Shown piece by piece: positions 1 to 5,132 of a stretch of 5,304 bases of DNA. How positions within the stretch are numbered: the first letter of the stretch is position 1; each line of letters opens with the position of its first letter. Both the position numbers and the translations under genes were made by a program. This DNA comes from Prevotellaceae bacterium (lineage in GTDB: Bacteria; Bacteroidota; Bacteroidia; Bacteroidales; UBA932). The notes beneath the pieces were generated by a model that searched no databases, was not told where the DNA came from, and worked only from the letters and a program-made list of their open reading frames with translations. The stretch lies in contig JAIRXY010000129.1 of NCBI GenBank assembly GCA_031268055.1, positions 1 through 5,304 of the forward strand, given 5' to 3'.

Positions 1-16
1 ATCATTACAAAAAGAG

Positions 17-538
17 ATGAAAAAAATCTTACTCCTCTCATTAGTGGCGTTCACCGCTGCTTGCTGTGGCCCTAAAAAAGACCTTACAGACGTTGACAGC
101 CTGATTACCAATCCGGCGCAGTACTTAGGCAAAGAAATAACTTTTGTAGGTAAGGCTCTTGTAACCAACCTTGAGGCTGGTCGCGTTGCTGTTTACGGCA
201 GCGATTCTACCAAATACATCATTGTACAGGCCGTAGATACCGCTAAAGTATGCCCGTCAATATGTGGCAAAGCGATTGAAGTCACAGGTAACGTGACGGA
301 AGTCGTACCGGGCGTATTTATTGTTGACAGCGTTTGCCACACGGCATTTGTTGTCGAAAACTACTACGTTGCAGCCAAGTCCATCAAGCCGGCGCAGTGC
401 TGCAAAAAGGATGGAAAAGGCTGCTGCAAGAAAGAAGGAAAAGAATGCTGCAAAAAAGGTGATGAAAAGAAATGCTGCAAGAAAGATGCCGAAGGCGCTC
501 CTGCTGCAGCATGTACAGATTCCACGCAAAACAAATAG
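17..538 (+). CDS. Putative lipoprotein with a compact β-rich (OB-fold-like) domain and a Cys-Cys-Lys-Lys repeat tail
   Basis: I do not recognise a named gene. Residues 1-15 form a lipoprotein-type signal peptide: MKK, a hydrophobic stretch LLLSLVAF, then TAAC with C16 (or C17) as the likely lipidated cysteine. The residue at -3 is Thr or Ala rather than the usual Leu, so the lipobox is imperfect. Residues about 24-123 alternate short β-strand-like segments (EITFVGKAL, KYIIVQAV, AIEVTGNVTEV, GVFIVDSV), which resembles the small OB-fold domains found in Bacteroidota lipoproteins. Three more cysteines (C79, C83, C107) lie in this domain. Residues 128-156 hold four CCKK blocks spaced 8, 8 and 9 residues apart, with Asp, Glu, Gly and Lys between them, and C166 follows. 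The paired cysteines suggest binding of a thiophilic metal at the cell envelope; that is inference. A strong terminator follows the stop codon. The ATG is the only start that gives the full signal peptide. Confidence 0.88.
   Translation: MKKILLLSLVAFTAACCGPKKDLTDVDSLITNPAQYLGKEITFVGKALVTNLEAGRVAVYGSDSTKYIIVQAVDTAKVCPSICGKAIEVTGNVTEVVPGVFIVDSVCHTAFVVENYYVAAKSIKPAQCCKKDGKGCCKKEGKECCKKGDEKKCCKKDAEGAPAAACTDSTQNK
398..484 (+). repeat. In-frame tandem repeats encoding the CCKK blocks
   Basis: TGCTGC, encoding Cys-Cys, recurs at 398, 422, 446 and 473, each time followed by two Lys codons (AAA or AAG) and a purine-rich spacer. The units are 24, 24 and 27 bp long, so every length is a multiple of three and the frame is kept. 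The units differ at third positions and in the spacer, which indicates older duplications under protein-level constraint rather than a fresh slippage array. Confidence 0.85.
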
Positions 539-573
539 GCATACATATCTTTCGCATTACTTTTGTGCCATGA

Positions 574-613
574 AAAAAGAAAGCGTAACATTTTTTTGTT
601 ACGCTTTCTTTTT
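574..613 (+). terminator. Intrinsic terminator, 17 bp perfect stem, possibly bidirectional
   Basis: Positions 574-590 and 597-613 are perfect reverse complements, with a core of AAAGCGTAACA pairing with TGTTACGCTTT and a six-T loop. The right arm ends in CTTTCTTTTT, giving a U-rich 3' end for plus-strand transcripts. The left arm begins with an A-run, which would act the same way on the minus strand. It lies 36 bp after the lipoprotein stop codon and should end that transcript. Confidence 0.88.
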
Positions 614-732
614 GCGCGCCGTGCTTATTATCAATAACAGCGATGATGGTGGTAGGTATGACAAGGCGGGTATATATCGAATACAAAAATAGGGGTGAGA
701 TAGAACAATTTTTCGATTATTTCAAAAACAGG

Positions 733-862
733 TAGTGTCCACTATCTACTGATATGAAAATTTAGATGGTTGATAATCAGGGCAATATTTAAATTCGCGA
801 TATGGATATATAGTTCTGATTTTCAACCGTTTAAAAACTATATCAATACAACACGGACACCA
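733..862. repeat. MITE-like imperfect inverted-repeat element (~126-130 bp)
   Basis: The left arm (735-780) and right arm (816-860) match in inverted orientation at three collinear blocks. GTGTCC at 735-740 pairs with GGACAC at 855-860. TGATAT at 750-755 pairs with ATATCA at 840-845. GGTTGATAATCAG at 768-780 pairs with CTGATTTTCAACC at 816-828 (12 of 13). The distance from the outer to the middle block is nine bases in both arms, and the arms are 46 and 45 bp long, around a 35 bp AT-rich centre. It holds no open reading frame of note. The symmetry suggests a non-autonomous transposable remnant, but no convincing target-site duplication is visible. A large regulatory hairpin is an alternative. 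Confidence 0.55.
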
Positions 863-864
863 TT

Positions 865-889
865 CAAAATTCCAAAATTCTGCAAATTC
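865..889. repeat. Short AT-rich tandem octamer CAAAATTC
   Basis: CAAAATTC occurs twice head to tail (865-872 and 873-880), followed by a diverged third copy, CAAATTC, at 883-889. It sits just outside the right end of the inverted-repeat element. The low complexity makes chance a real possibility. Confidence 0.5.
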
Positions 890-939
890 TGTAAGTCACG
901 TAAAGTTATGTAAATCATACTTTTATCAGCATCTCATTC

Positions 940-1554
940 CTATTTTATCTCGACCGTCAGCAGTGGCGTACCCTCGATTTTTGCAACAAGCGTATCGCCT
1001 ATCCTTACGCTCCCAGCGCCCAGCGGCGTGCCCGTAAAAATGAGGTCGCCCATTCTGAGCGTAACGTAGCCCGATAGGTACGATACAATGCGGTTGAAGC
1101 CACAAATCATCTCGCTGCTGCTGGCCTGCTGTACCGTTTGGCCGTTCTGCTCCAGCGAAAACCTCACGTCCGCCGCATCCCGCAAGGCCGATAGCTCTAT
1201 GAACTCTGCGCTAACCGGCGCAGAGTAGTCAAAGGATTTGCATACCTCCCACGGTAGCCCCTTTGCCATACACTCCTGCTGCACATCGTGCGCCGTAAAG
1301 TCAACGCCAACGCCAACTTCGGAGTAGTACCGGTGCGCAAAGCGCTCGCTTATGCCGCGGCCAAGCCGACAGATGCGCAGCACCAGCGACACCCCACGCT
1401 GCAAATCTTGCGTGAATCGGGGGTAGTACAGCGGCTGGTTGTTGCGCAGCAGCGCAGTATCCGGCTTCATAAAAAAAACGGGACTATCCGCACATTCGTT
1501 CGATACATTCTCGCTATGACCGAGGTAGTTGTGATGTATACAAATAATCTTCAT
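940..1554 (-). CDS. Fumarylacetoacetate hydrolase (FAH) family protein with degenerate metal site
   Basis: The 204-residue length fits the single-domain FAH/FAHD1 class, whose members hydrolyse, decarboxylate or isomerise small keto-acids with Mg2+ or Mn2+. Family signatures seen in order are NYLGH (9-13), FFMKPDTAL (27-35), VDFTAHDVQ (84-92), KGLPWEVCKSF (98-108), SSEMI (near 145-150) and GDLIFTGTPLGAG near the C-terminus. The residues matching human FAHD1 D102, Q109 and K123 (numbering from memory) are present as D85, Q92 and K106. The family's metal-binding E-x-E, normally in an HHELEL- or HYEVEL-type motif, reads Q52-R-G54-V-S56-L here, so both glutamates are gone. The spacing from S56 to D85 matches the family exactly, which argues against misalignment. 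The frame is intact. The gene is divergent from the DUF386 gene at 1665. It may be catalytically altered, or a non-enzymatic paralogue. Confidence 0.93.
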   Translation of the reverse strand: MKIICIHHNYLGHSENVSNECADSPVFFMKPDTALLRNNQPLYYPRFTQDLQRGVSLVLRICRLGRGISERFAHRYYSEVGVGVDFTAHDVQQECMAKGLPWEVCKSFDYSAPVSAEFIELSALRDAADVRFSLEQNGQTVQQASSSEMICGFNRIVSYLSGYVTLRMGDLIFTGTPLGAGSVRIGDTLVAKIEGTPLLTVEIK

Positions 1555-1630
1555 GGAGAGATTTCAGATTTTATTGGGCATCAAAACCCGTAATAATTCG
1601 TATTTTATAATTCAAGTTTCAAAAAATAGC

Positions 1631-1638
1631 TATATTTG
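1631..1638 (+). promoter_or_regulatory. Bacteroidota -7 promoter box TATATTTG
   Basis: TATATTTG is a full match to the Bacteroidota primary sigma-factor -7 consensus TAnnTTTG and lies 26 bp before the ATG at 1665, which implies a short leader. No good -33 TTTG is visible at 19-21 bp upstream, so the call rests on the -7 box. On the opposite strand TAATTTTG (1652-1645) also fits the consensus and could drive the divergent FAH-family gene with a leader of about 85 nt, but it too lacks a clear -33 element. Confidence 0.5.
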
Positions 1639-1664
1639 CCGAAACAAAATTAAACATTTTCGCC

Positions 1665-2114
1665 ATGATAATTGATTACCTAAGCAACGCGGAAAAATAT
1701 TTTTCGCTAAACCAGCGCTTTGAGAAAGCGTTTGGCTTTCTCCTCAACAACGATTTGAGCAAGCTGGAGGAGCGCAAGTACGAAATTGACGACGCTAACG
1801 TCTACGCTACCTTTATGGTGCGCCAGGGTATTGCGCCGGAGGCCGCCAAGCACGAGGCACACGACCGCTACATCGACATACAGGTCTGCGTTAGCGGCAA
1901 GGAAACCTTTGGCTGGAGCCACCGCTCCGATTGCGAAAACGTCAGGGAGGCCTACAACCCCGAAAAAGACATCATCTTCTACGCCGACAAGCCCGATACC
2001 TACGTAGGAATAAAACCGGGGCAATTTGCCATCTTCTTCCCCGACGATGTACACGCTCCGCTAATCGGCAACGGAGAAATAAAAAAAGTGGTGGTGAAAG
2101 TGGGGGTGATGTAA
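1665..2114 (+). CDS. YhcH/YjgK/YiaL (DUF386) family protein, cupin-like
   Basis: The 149-residue length is typical for this family of small β-barrel (cupin-like) proteins, which includes EbgC, YhcH and YiaL. They are linked to handling of sugars and sugar acids, for example beside sialic acid or 2,3-diketogulonate genes, but the exact reaction is often unknown. Seen here: the central HEAHDRYIDIQ motif (63-73), the following V-S-G-K-E turn (76-80), the late FFPDDVHAP motif (124-132), and the closing KKVVVKV strand (140-146). H63, E64, H66 and H130 are the likely metal-site candidates by family pattern. No sugar catabolic genes are visible nearby, so the substrate cannot be inferred. ATG at 1665 follows a -7 promoter box at a suitable distance and gives the usual MIIDYL N-terminus. 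The gene is monocistronic within the visible sequence. Confidence 0.94.
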   Translation: MIIDYLSNAEKYFSLNQRFEKAFGFLLNNDLSKLEERKYEIDDANVYATFMVRQGIAPEAAKHEAHDRYIDIQVCVSGKETFGWSHRSDCENVREAYNPEKDIIFYADKPDTYVGIKPGQFAIFFPDDVHAPLIGNGEIKKVVVKVGVM

Positions 2115-2115
2115 A

Positions 2116-2143
2116 TTCAAAATTTTGAATTTTGAATTTTGAA
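2116..2143. repeat. Tandem heptamer TTTTGAA x3 with an inverted half-copy
   Basis: TTTTGAA occurs three times head to tail at 2123-2129, 2130-2136 and 2137-2143. It is preceded by the reverse complement TTCAAAA at 2116-2122. The junction forms the perfect 16 bp palindrome ATTCAAAATTTTGAAT. It starts immediately after the DUF386 gene stop codon. Copy number could vary by slippage. Confidence 0.85.
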
Positions 2144-2146
2144 TTG

Positions 2147-2175
2147 TAGGGGCGCACTTACGTGTGTGTGCCCTA
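2147..2175. repeat. GC-rich hairpin of the GTAGGGGCG type
   Basis: TAGGGGCGCAC (2147-2157) pairs with GTGTGCCCTA (2166-2175), with one bulged G, one G-U pair and an eight-base loop. It sits next to the heptamer array. GC-rich palindromes opening with GTAGGGGCG are, from memory, a common dispersed type in Bacteroidota intergenic regions. No T-run follows, so it is not a typical terminator, although it could stabilise the 3' end of the upstream transcript. Confidence 0.6.
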
Positions 2176-2198
2176 ATGCTCCAAAAATGCGCCATCAT

Positions 2199-2257
2199 TT
2201 GTCTGAACTGTGATTTTTTTGATCTGAATGATTTTTCTTGATTGCGATAAAATCAAG
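2199..2257. repeat. T-rich segment with recurring GATTTTT/TTGAT units, ending in a small hairpin
   Basis: The segment TCTGAACTGTGATTTTTTTG and its continuation repeat the theme GAT-T(n)-GAT several times. It ends in CTTGATT (2237-2243), pairing perfectly with AATCAAG (2251-2257) across a seven-base loop. It resembles low-complexity dispersed elements seen between genes in Bacteroidota; that resemblance is from memory. No coding or promoter role is evident. Confidence 0.4.
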
Positions 2258-2289
2258 TCCATGCCAGCGGAAAAAAATGCAACATTTTC

Positions 2290-2318
2290 GTAGAGACGTG
2301 GAAGTGCCGCATCTCTAC
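2290..2318. repeat. Hairpin of the GTAGAGACG type
   Basis: GTAGAGACGTGG (2290-2301) pairs with GCATCTCTAC and the two bases before it (2307-2318): 11 of 12 positions pair, including one G-U, around a five-base loop AAGTG. The outer GTAGAGA/TCTCTAC arms are perfect. The pattern resembles dispersed palindromes of Bacteroidota intergenic DNA. The nonamer CGTGGAAGT in the left arm and loop recurs at 2330-2338. Confidence 0.6.
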
Positions 2319-2377
2319 AACTATCGGCGCGTGGAAGTTTTCCCAAAAAGCGTATCGCACCCCTGTAAACAGTAAAC

Positions 2378-2423
2378 CCCAACCCCTATCAAAGGTTTGA
2401 AGCCTCATCGGGGTTGGGTTTTT
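2378..2423 (+). terminator. Terminator-like GC-rich stem with T5 tail, between convergent genes
   Basis: CCCAACCCC (2378-2386) pairs perfectly with GGGGTTGGG (2410-2418), and TTTTT follows at 2419-2423. The 23-base interval contains its own small palindrome, TCAAAGGTTTGA (2389-2400). The T-run points to plus-strand termination, which would catch read-through from the DUF386 gene about 260 bp upstream. On the minus strand the same stem lies just after the gcvH stop codon, but only a short T-run follows it, so its role there would be weaker. Confidence 0.6.
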
Positions 2424-2459
2424 CATGGCGTAAAGTCCGCCGCTGAAAATTACAGGTCG

Positions 2460-2843
2460 CTAAATTTTGCTGATTTCTGCGTAGGCGTCGGCATCCAGCA
2501 GGTCGCCCAAGTCTGCGGCGTTGCCTACCGCCACCTTAATCATCCAGCCTTTGCCGTAGGGGTCTTTGTTTACCAACTCAGGCTCGTCGTTCAGGCTGCT
2601 GTTGAAGTCCATAACCTGACCGCTAATGGGCATAAACAAATCCGAAACGGTTTTTACGGCCTCCACCGCGCCAAAGGTTTCGCCCTTTGCAAGCGTTTCG
2701 CCTACCGAGGTCACATCAATAAATACAATGTCGCCAAGCTGACTCTGCGCATAATCGGTAATGCCAACATACGCTGTGCCGTCGGCCTCAACGCGCACCC
2801 ACTCGTGCTCGCTGCTGTACTTTAAATTTTTTGGAATGTCCAT
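2460..2843 (-). CDS. gcvH: Glycine cleavage system H protein
   Basis: The H protein is the lipoylated cytoplasmic carrier of the glycine cleavage system. Its lipoyl arm takes the aminomethyl group from the P protein, presents it to the T protein, and is reoxidised by the L protein. At 127 residues it has the normal family length. The signatures are present in order: the N-terminal [10 protein letters not shown] (7-16), [18 protein letters not shown] (27-44), the lipoyl attachment motif EAVKTVSD (61-68) with K64 as the modified lysine, PISGQV (72-77), the [20 protein letters not shown] stretch (about 85-104), and the C-terminal [10 protein letters not shown]. The ATG start gives the standard N-terminus. 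It lies 57 bp downstream of tex on the same strand, so co-transcription is possible. The genes for P, T and L proteins are not in this window, which is usual for Bacteroidota, where they are scattered. Confidence 0.98.
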   Translation of the reverse strand: MDIPKNLKYSSEHEWVRVEADGTAYVGITDYAQSQLGDIVFIDVTSVGETLAKGETFGAVEAVKTVSDLFMPISGQVMDFNSSLNDEPELVNKDPYGKGWMIKVAVGNAADLGDLLDADAYAEISKI

Positions 2844-2846
2844 AAC

Positions 2847-2872
2847 TTAACAATTTAGTGATTTAACAATTT
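2847..2872. repeat. Direct repeat TTAACAATTT with 16 bp period in the tex-gcvH gap
   Basis: TTAACAATTT occurs at 2847-2856 and again at 2863-2872 (plus-strand reading). It occupies most of the leader directly upstream of the gcvH start, which lies on the minus strand. It may be a simple low-complexity duplication. Its position makes an effect on translation or on a promoter possible but unsupported. No full TAnnTTTG box for gcvH is visible in the gap. Confidence 0.5.
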
Positions 2873-2900
2873 CTTAATTCTATTCAAAATGCAAAAAAAA

Positions 2901-5036
2901 CTACTGAGGTACTTCTTTCATTGAAAGCTGTATGCGCTTACGGGCAATATCCACGTCAACTACGCGTACCTGCACGTGCTGGTGCAGCTTTACAATATCG
3001 TTTGGGTTGCTCACAAATACATCGGCCAGCTGCGATATGTGCACAAGCCCGTCTTGCTTTATCCCCACGTCAACAAACGCCCCAAAGCCGGTAATATTCG
3101 TTACTATTCCGGGCAAAACCATGCCCAGCTGCAAATCCTCCATGCTATGCACATGCTGCGCAAACTCAAAAACTTTGGCAAACTTGCGCGGGTCAAGCCC
3201 CGGCTTGGCAAGCTCCTTCACAATATCCAAAAGCGTAGGCAACCCCACCTTCTCAGAGACGTACTTTTGTGGCGTGAGCTGCTTCCTCAGCTGCTCATCC
3301 CGTAGCAAATCGCTCACCGAGCAGCCCAAATCTTTTGCCATCTGCTCCACCACGTGGTAGTTTTCGGGATGCACGGCGCTGTTGTCGAGCGGATTCTGTG
3401 CGTTGCTGATGCGCAAAAAGCCGGCGCACTGCTCGAATGCCTTTGCCCCCAGCCGCGGCACTTCGCGAAGCTGCTTGCGCGAAACAAACTGTCCATTCTC
3501 CTTGCGCCAGCTCACCACGCGCTCCGCAAGCTGCGGCCCCAAGCCCGATACGTACGCCAGCAAATGCTTGCTTGCCGTGTTGAGGTTTACGCCTACCATA
3601 TTCACGCAGCTCTCCACCGTTTGGTCGAGGCTACGCTTGATCAGATGCTGGTTTACGTCGTACTGATACTGACCTACCCCAATACTTTTGGGGTCAATTT
3701 TCACCAGCTCGGCCAGCGGGTCCATCAGGCGGCGGCCTATGGAAACTGCGCCGCGCACCGTTACGTCGTATTCCGGCAGCTCCTCGCGGGCTACCGGCGA
3801 GGCGGAGTAGATAGAGGCGCCGTCCTCGCTCACAACAAACACCTGCACCTTGCGGTTGAGGTGCAGATTTTTTACTAGATTTTCCGTTTCCCGTCCGGCG
3901 GTGCCGTTGCCAATAGCAATAGCGTCTATCTGGTAAGCCTCTACCATTGCTTCGAGCTTTTTTGCCGCCGCAATTCTTTCGTTCTGCGACGACGCGTGGG
4001 GGTAGATGGTGTTGTTGTGCCGCAGGTTGCCCTGAGCGTCAAGGCACACCACCTTGCAGCCCGTGCGAAATCCGGGGTCAATGGCCAGCACGTTTTTCTG
4101 CCCCAAGGGGGGCGAAAGCAGCAGCTGGCGCAGGTTAGCCGCAAATACGCGAATAGCCTCGTCGTCGGCCTTGGCCTTGCTCAAGGCGGCAACCTCCGTT
4201 TCTATCGAAGGCGATAGCAGCCGCTTGTAGCTGTCAACAATGGCAGCCTTTACGTGCACGGCCGATTCGCTATCGTTTTTTATAAATAATTTTCCTAAGA
4301 TACCGAGGGCTTTTTCCTGCTGCGGCGCAATGCTCACGCGCAAGATACCCTCGGCCTCGCCGCGGCGCAAGGCCAGCAGCCGGTGCGAAGGGCAATTGTG
4401 CAGCAGCCCGCTAAAGGTGAAGTAGTCGCGGTACTTCGCCCCCTCTGCCTCCTTGTCCTTACCCTTGACAACGGTGGCCGAAATGCTTGCTTCTTTCTCA
4501 AACAGGCTGCGTATTTGGCGGCGCGCCACCTCATTTTCGCTCGCCCACTCGGCAATGATGTCGCGCGCGCCTTCCAGCGCCTCGTCTACGCTTGCCACCG
4601 CGCCGGTAACGTACTTTTGCGCAAGCTTGGTCGCCTCAACGTATGTTTGCCGCGCAAGCTCTCCGGCCAAAGGCTCAAGCCCCTTTTCGCGGGCAACGGT
4701 GGCGCGCGTTCTGCGCTTTGGTCTGTAGGGAAGGTAAATATCTTCGAGCGTTGCAAGCACGTAACATTCGGCAATGCGCGCTCGGAGCTCCTCGGTCAGC
4801 GCTCCCTGCTCCTCGATGGATTTCAGAATCGCTTCCTTGCGCTTTTCAACCTCCTGTAGCCGCGCCGCCTCGTTGAAGATGTCTGCTACCTGCACCTCGT
4901 CCAAGCTGCCGGTAGCTTCTTTACGGTAGCGGCTGATGAACGGAATGGTTGCGCCCTCGCCCATAAGCTTGAGCGTTGCGGCAACCTGTCCGGAGGATAT
5001 GCCAAGGGCTTGCGATATGAAATGTGAAAAATCCAA
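2901..5036 (-). CDS. tex: Tex family RNA-binding transcription accessory protein (TTG start)
   Basis: Tex is a conserved cytoplasmic protein that binds nucleic acid and is implicated in transcription and RNA metabolism. The 711-residue length matches Bacteroidota homologues. Domains in order: an N-terminal helical region with the hallmark GEGATIPFISRYRKEATGSL (26-45) and LEDIYLPYRPKRRTRA (97-112); a YqgF/RuvC-like domain starting at VLAIDPGFRTGCK (316-328) and including AIGNGTAGRET (374-384); a helix-hairpin-helix region VNLNTASKHLLAYVSGLGP (483-501) through VPRLGAKAFEQCAGFLRI (526-543); and a C-terminal S1 domain (about 635-706) with GIVTNITGFGAFVDVG and DGLVHISQL. The start reads TTG: the upstream in-frame stop TAG is at 5051-5049 with no ATG between, and the first internal ATG (codon 25) would cut into the conserved N-terminus. 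A good promoter lies just upstream. A T8 run follows the stop codon without a convincing stem. gcvH is next downstream. Confidence 0.97.
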   Translation of the reverse strand: MDFSHFISQALGISSGQVAATLKLMGEGATIPFISRYRKEATGSLDEVQVADIFNEAARLQEVEKRKEAILKSIEEQGALTEELRARIAECYVLATLEDIYLPYRPKRRTRATVAREKGLEPLAGELARQTYVEATKLAQKYVTGAVASVDEALEGARDIIAEWASENEVARRQIRSLFEKEASISATVVKGKDKEAEGAKYRDYFTFSGLLHNCPSHRLLALRRGEAEGILRVSIAPQQEKALGILGKLFIKNDSESAVHVKAAIVDSYKRLLSPSIETEVAALSKAKADDEAIRVFAANLRQLLLSPPLGQKNVLAIDPGFRTGCKVVCLDAQGNLRHNNTIYPHASSQNERIAAAKKLEAMVEAYQIDAIAIGNGTAGRETENLVKNLHLNRKVQVFVVSEDGASIYSASPVAREELPEYDVTVRGAVSIGRRLMDPLAELVKIDPKSIGVGQYQYDVNQHLIKRSLDQTVESCVNMVGVNLNTASKHLLAYVSGLGPQLAERVVSWRKENGQFVSRKQLREVPRLGAKAFEQCAGFLRISNAQNPLDNSAVHPENYHVVEQMAKDLGCSVSDLLRDEQLRKQLTPQKYVSEKVGLPTLLDIVKELAKPGLDPRKFAKVFEFAQHVHSMEDLQLGMVLPGIVTNITGFGAFVDVGIKQDGLVHISQLADVFVSNPNDIVKLHQHVQVRVVDVDIARKRIQLSMKEVPQ

Positions 5037-5064
5037 CCTAAAATATTGCTATGTTTTGAGCGTA

Positions 5065-5096
5065 CAAAATTACATGAAAAACATCGGTTTTCCAAG
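5065..5096 (-). promoter_or_regulatory. Bacteroidota-type promoter for tex
   Basis: Read on the minus strand, CTTG (5096-5093) is followed after exactly 20 bases by TAATTTTG (5072-5065). The Bacteroidota primary consensus is TTTG at -33, 19-21 bp, then TAnnTTTG at -7, so the -7 box matches fully and the -33 box in three of four positions. Transcription would start near 5058-5060, about 22 nt before the TTG start, which supports that start codon. Confidence 0.72.
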
Positions 5097-5111
5097 CGCA
5101 TGGTAAAAATC

Positions 5112-5132
5112 AGGGCGACCCTGTCGCGCCCT
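5112..5132. repeat. GC-rich hairpin of the GTAGGGCGCGAC type upstream of the tex promoter
   Basis: In the plus strand GCGAC (5115-5119) pairs with GTCGC (5123-5127) over a CCT loop, and the outer AGG (5112-5114) pairs with CCT (5130-5132) around a two-base bulge. On the minus strand it opens with GTAGGGCGCGAC, close to the GTAGGGGCGCAC arm at 2146-2157. It ends about 15 bp upstream of the tex -33 element. Confidence 0.55.

Larger units (their letters stand above)
614..939. other. Gene-free intergenic region, about 325 bp
   Basis: AT-rich sequence between the lipoprotein terminator and the 3' end of the FAH-family gene. It holds the inverted-repeat element at 733-862 and the octamer repeat at 865-889. 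I see no plausible gene, tRNA or convincing promoter here, and no clear terminator for the minus-strand gene that ends at 940. Confidence 0.7.
2115..2459. other. Repeat-rich intergenic region between convergent genes, 345 bp
   Basis: This space between the ends of two convergent genes holds, in order, the heptamer array, the GTAGGGGCG hairpin, the T-rich segment, the GTAGAGACG hairpin and the terminator-like stem. The 69-codon open frame on its minus strand (2173-2382) crosses all of these repeats and has no protein-like features, so I do not call a gene. Confidence 0.7.

Noticed and set aside
321..692. 123-codon plus-strand frame overlapping the end of the lipoprotein gene
   Set aside because: Its Lys/Ala/Arg-rich sequence is the CCKK repeat read in another frame, and it continues through the terminator hairpin.
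721..869. TTCAAAA at 721-727 and 863-869 as a target-site duplication for the inverted-repeat element
   Set aside because: The copies lie at unequal distances from the repeat ends (7 bp against 2 bp), and the word is common in this AT-rich DNA.
2173..2382. 69-codon minus-strand open frame in the repeat-rich intergenic region
   Set aside because: It runs through the hairpins, the T-rich segment and half of the terminator-like stem. It has no recognisable domain, and the residues simply translate the repeats.
2397..2825. 142-codon plus-strand frame opposite gcvH
   Set aside because: It is antisense to a certain gene whose conserved motifs fix the coding strand.
2901..2960. Intrinsic terminator at the end of tex, based on the T8 run after the stop codon
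   Set aside because: The only nearby stem (CTTTC-AAT-GAAAG) is five base pairs, lies within the coding end, and is too far from the T-run.
3354..3878. 174-codon plus-strand frame opposite tex, plus several other long frames there
   Set aside because: Long antisense frames are expected in GC-rich coding DNA. Tex motifs run without interruption on the minus strand.
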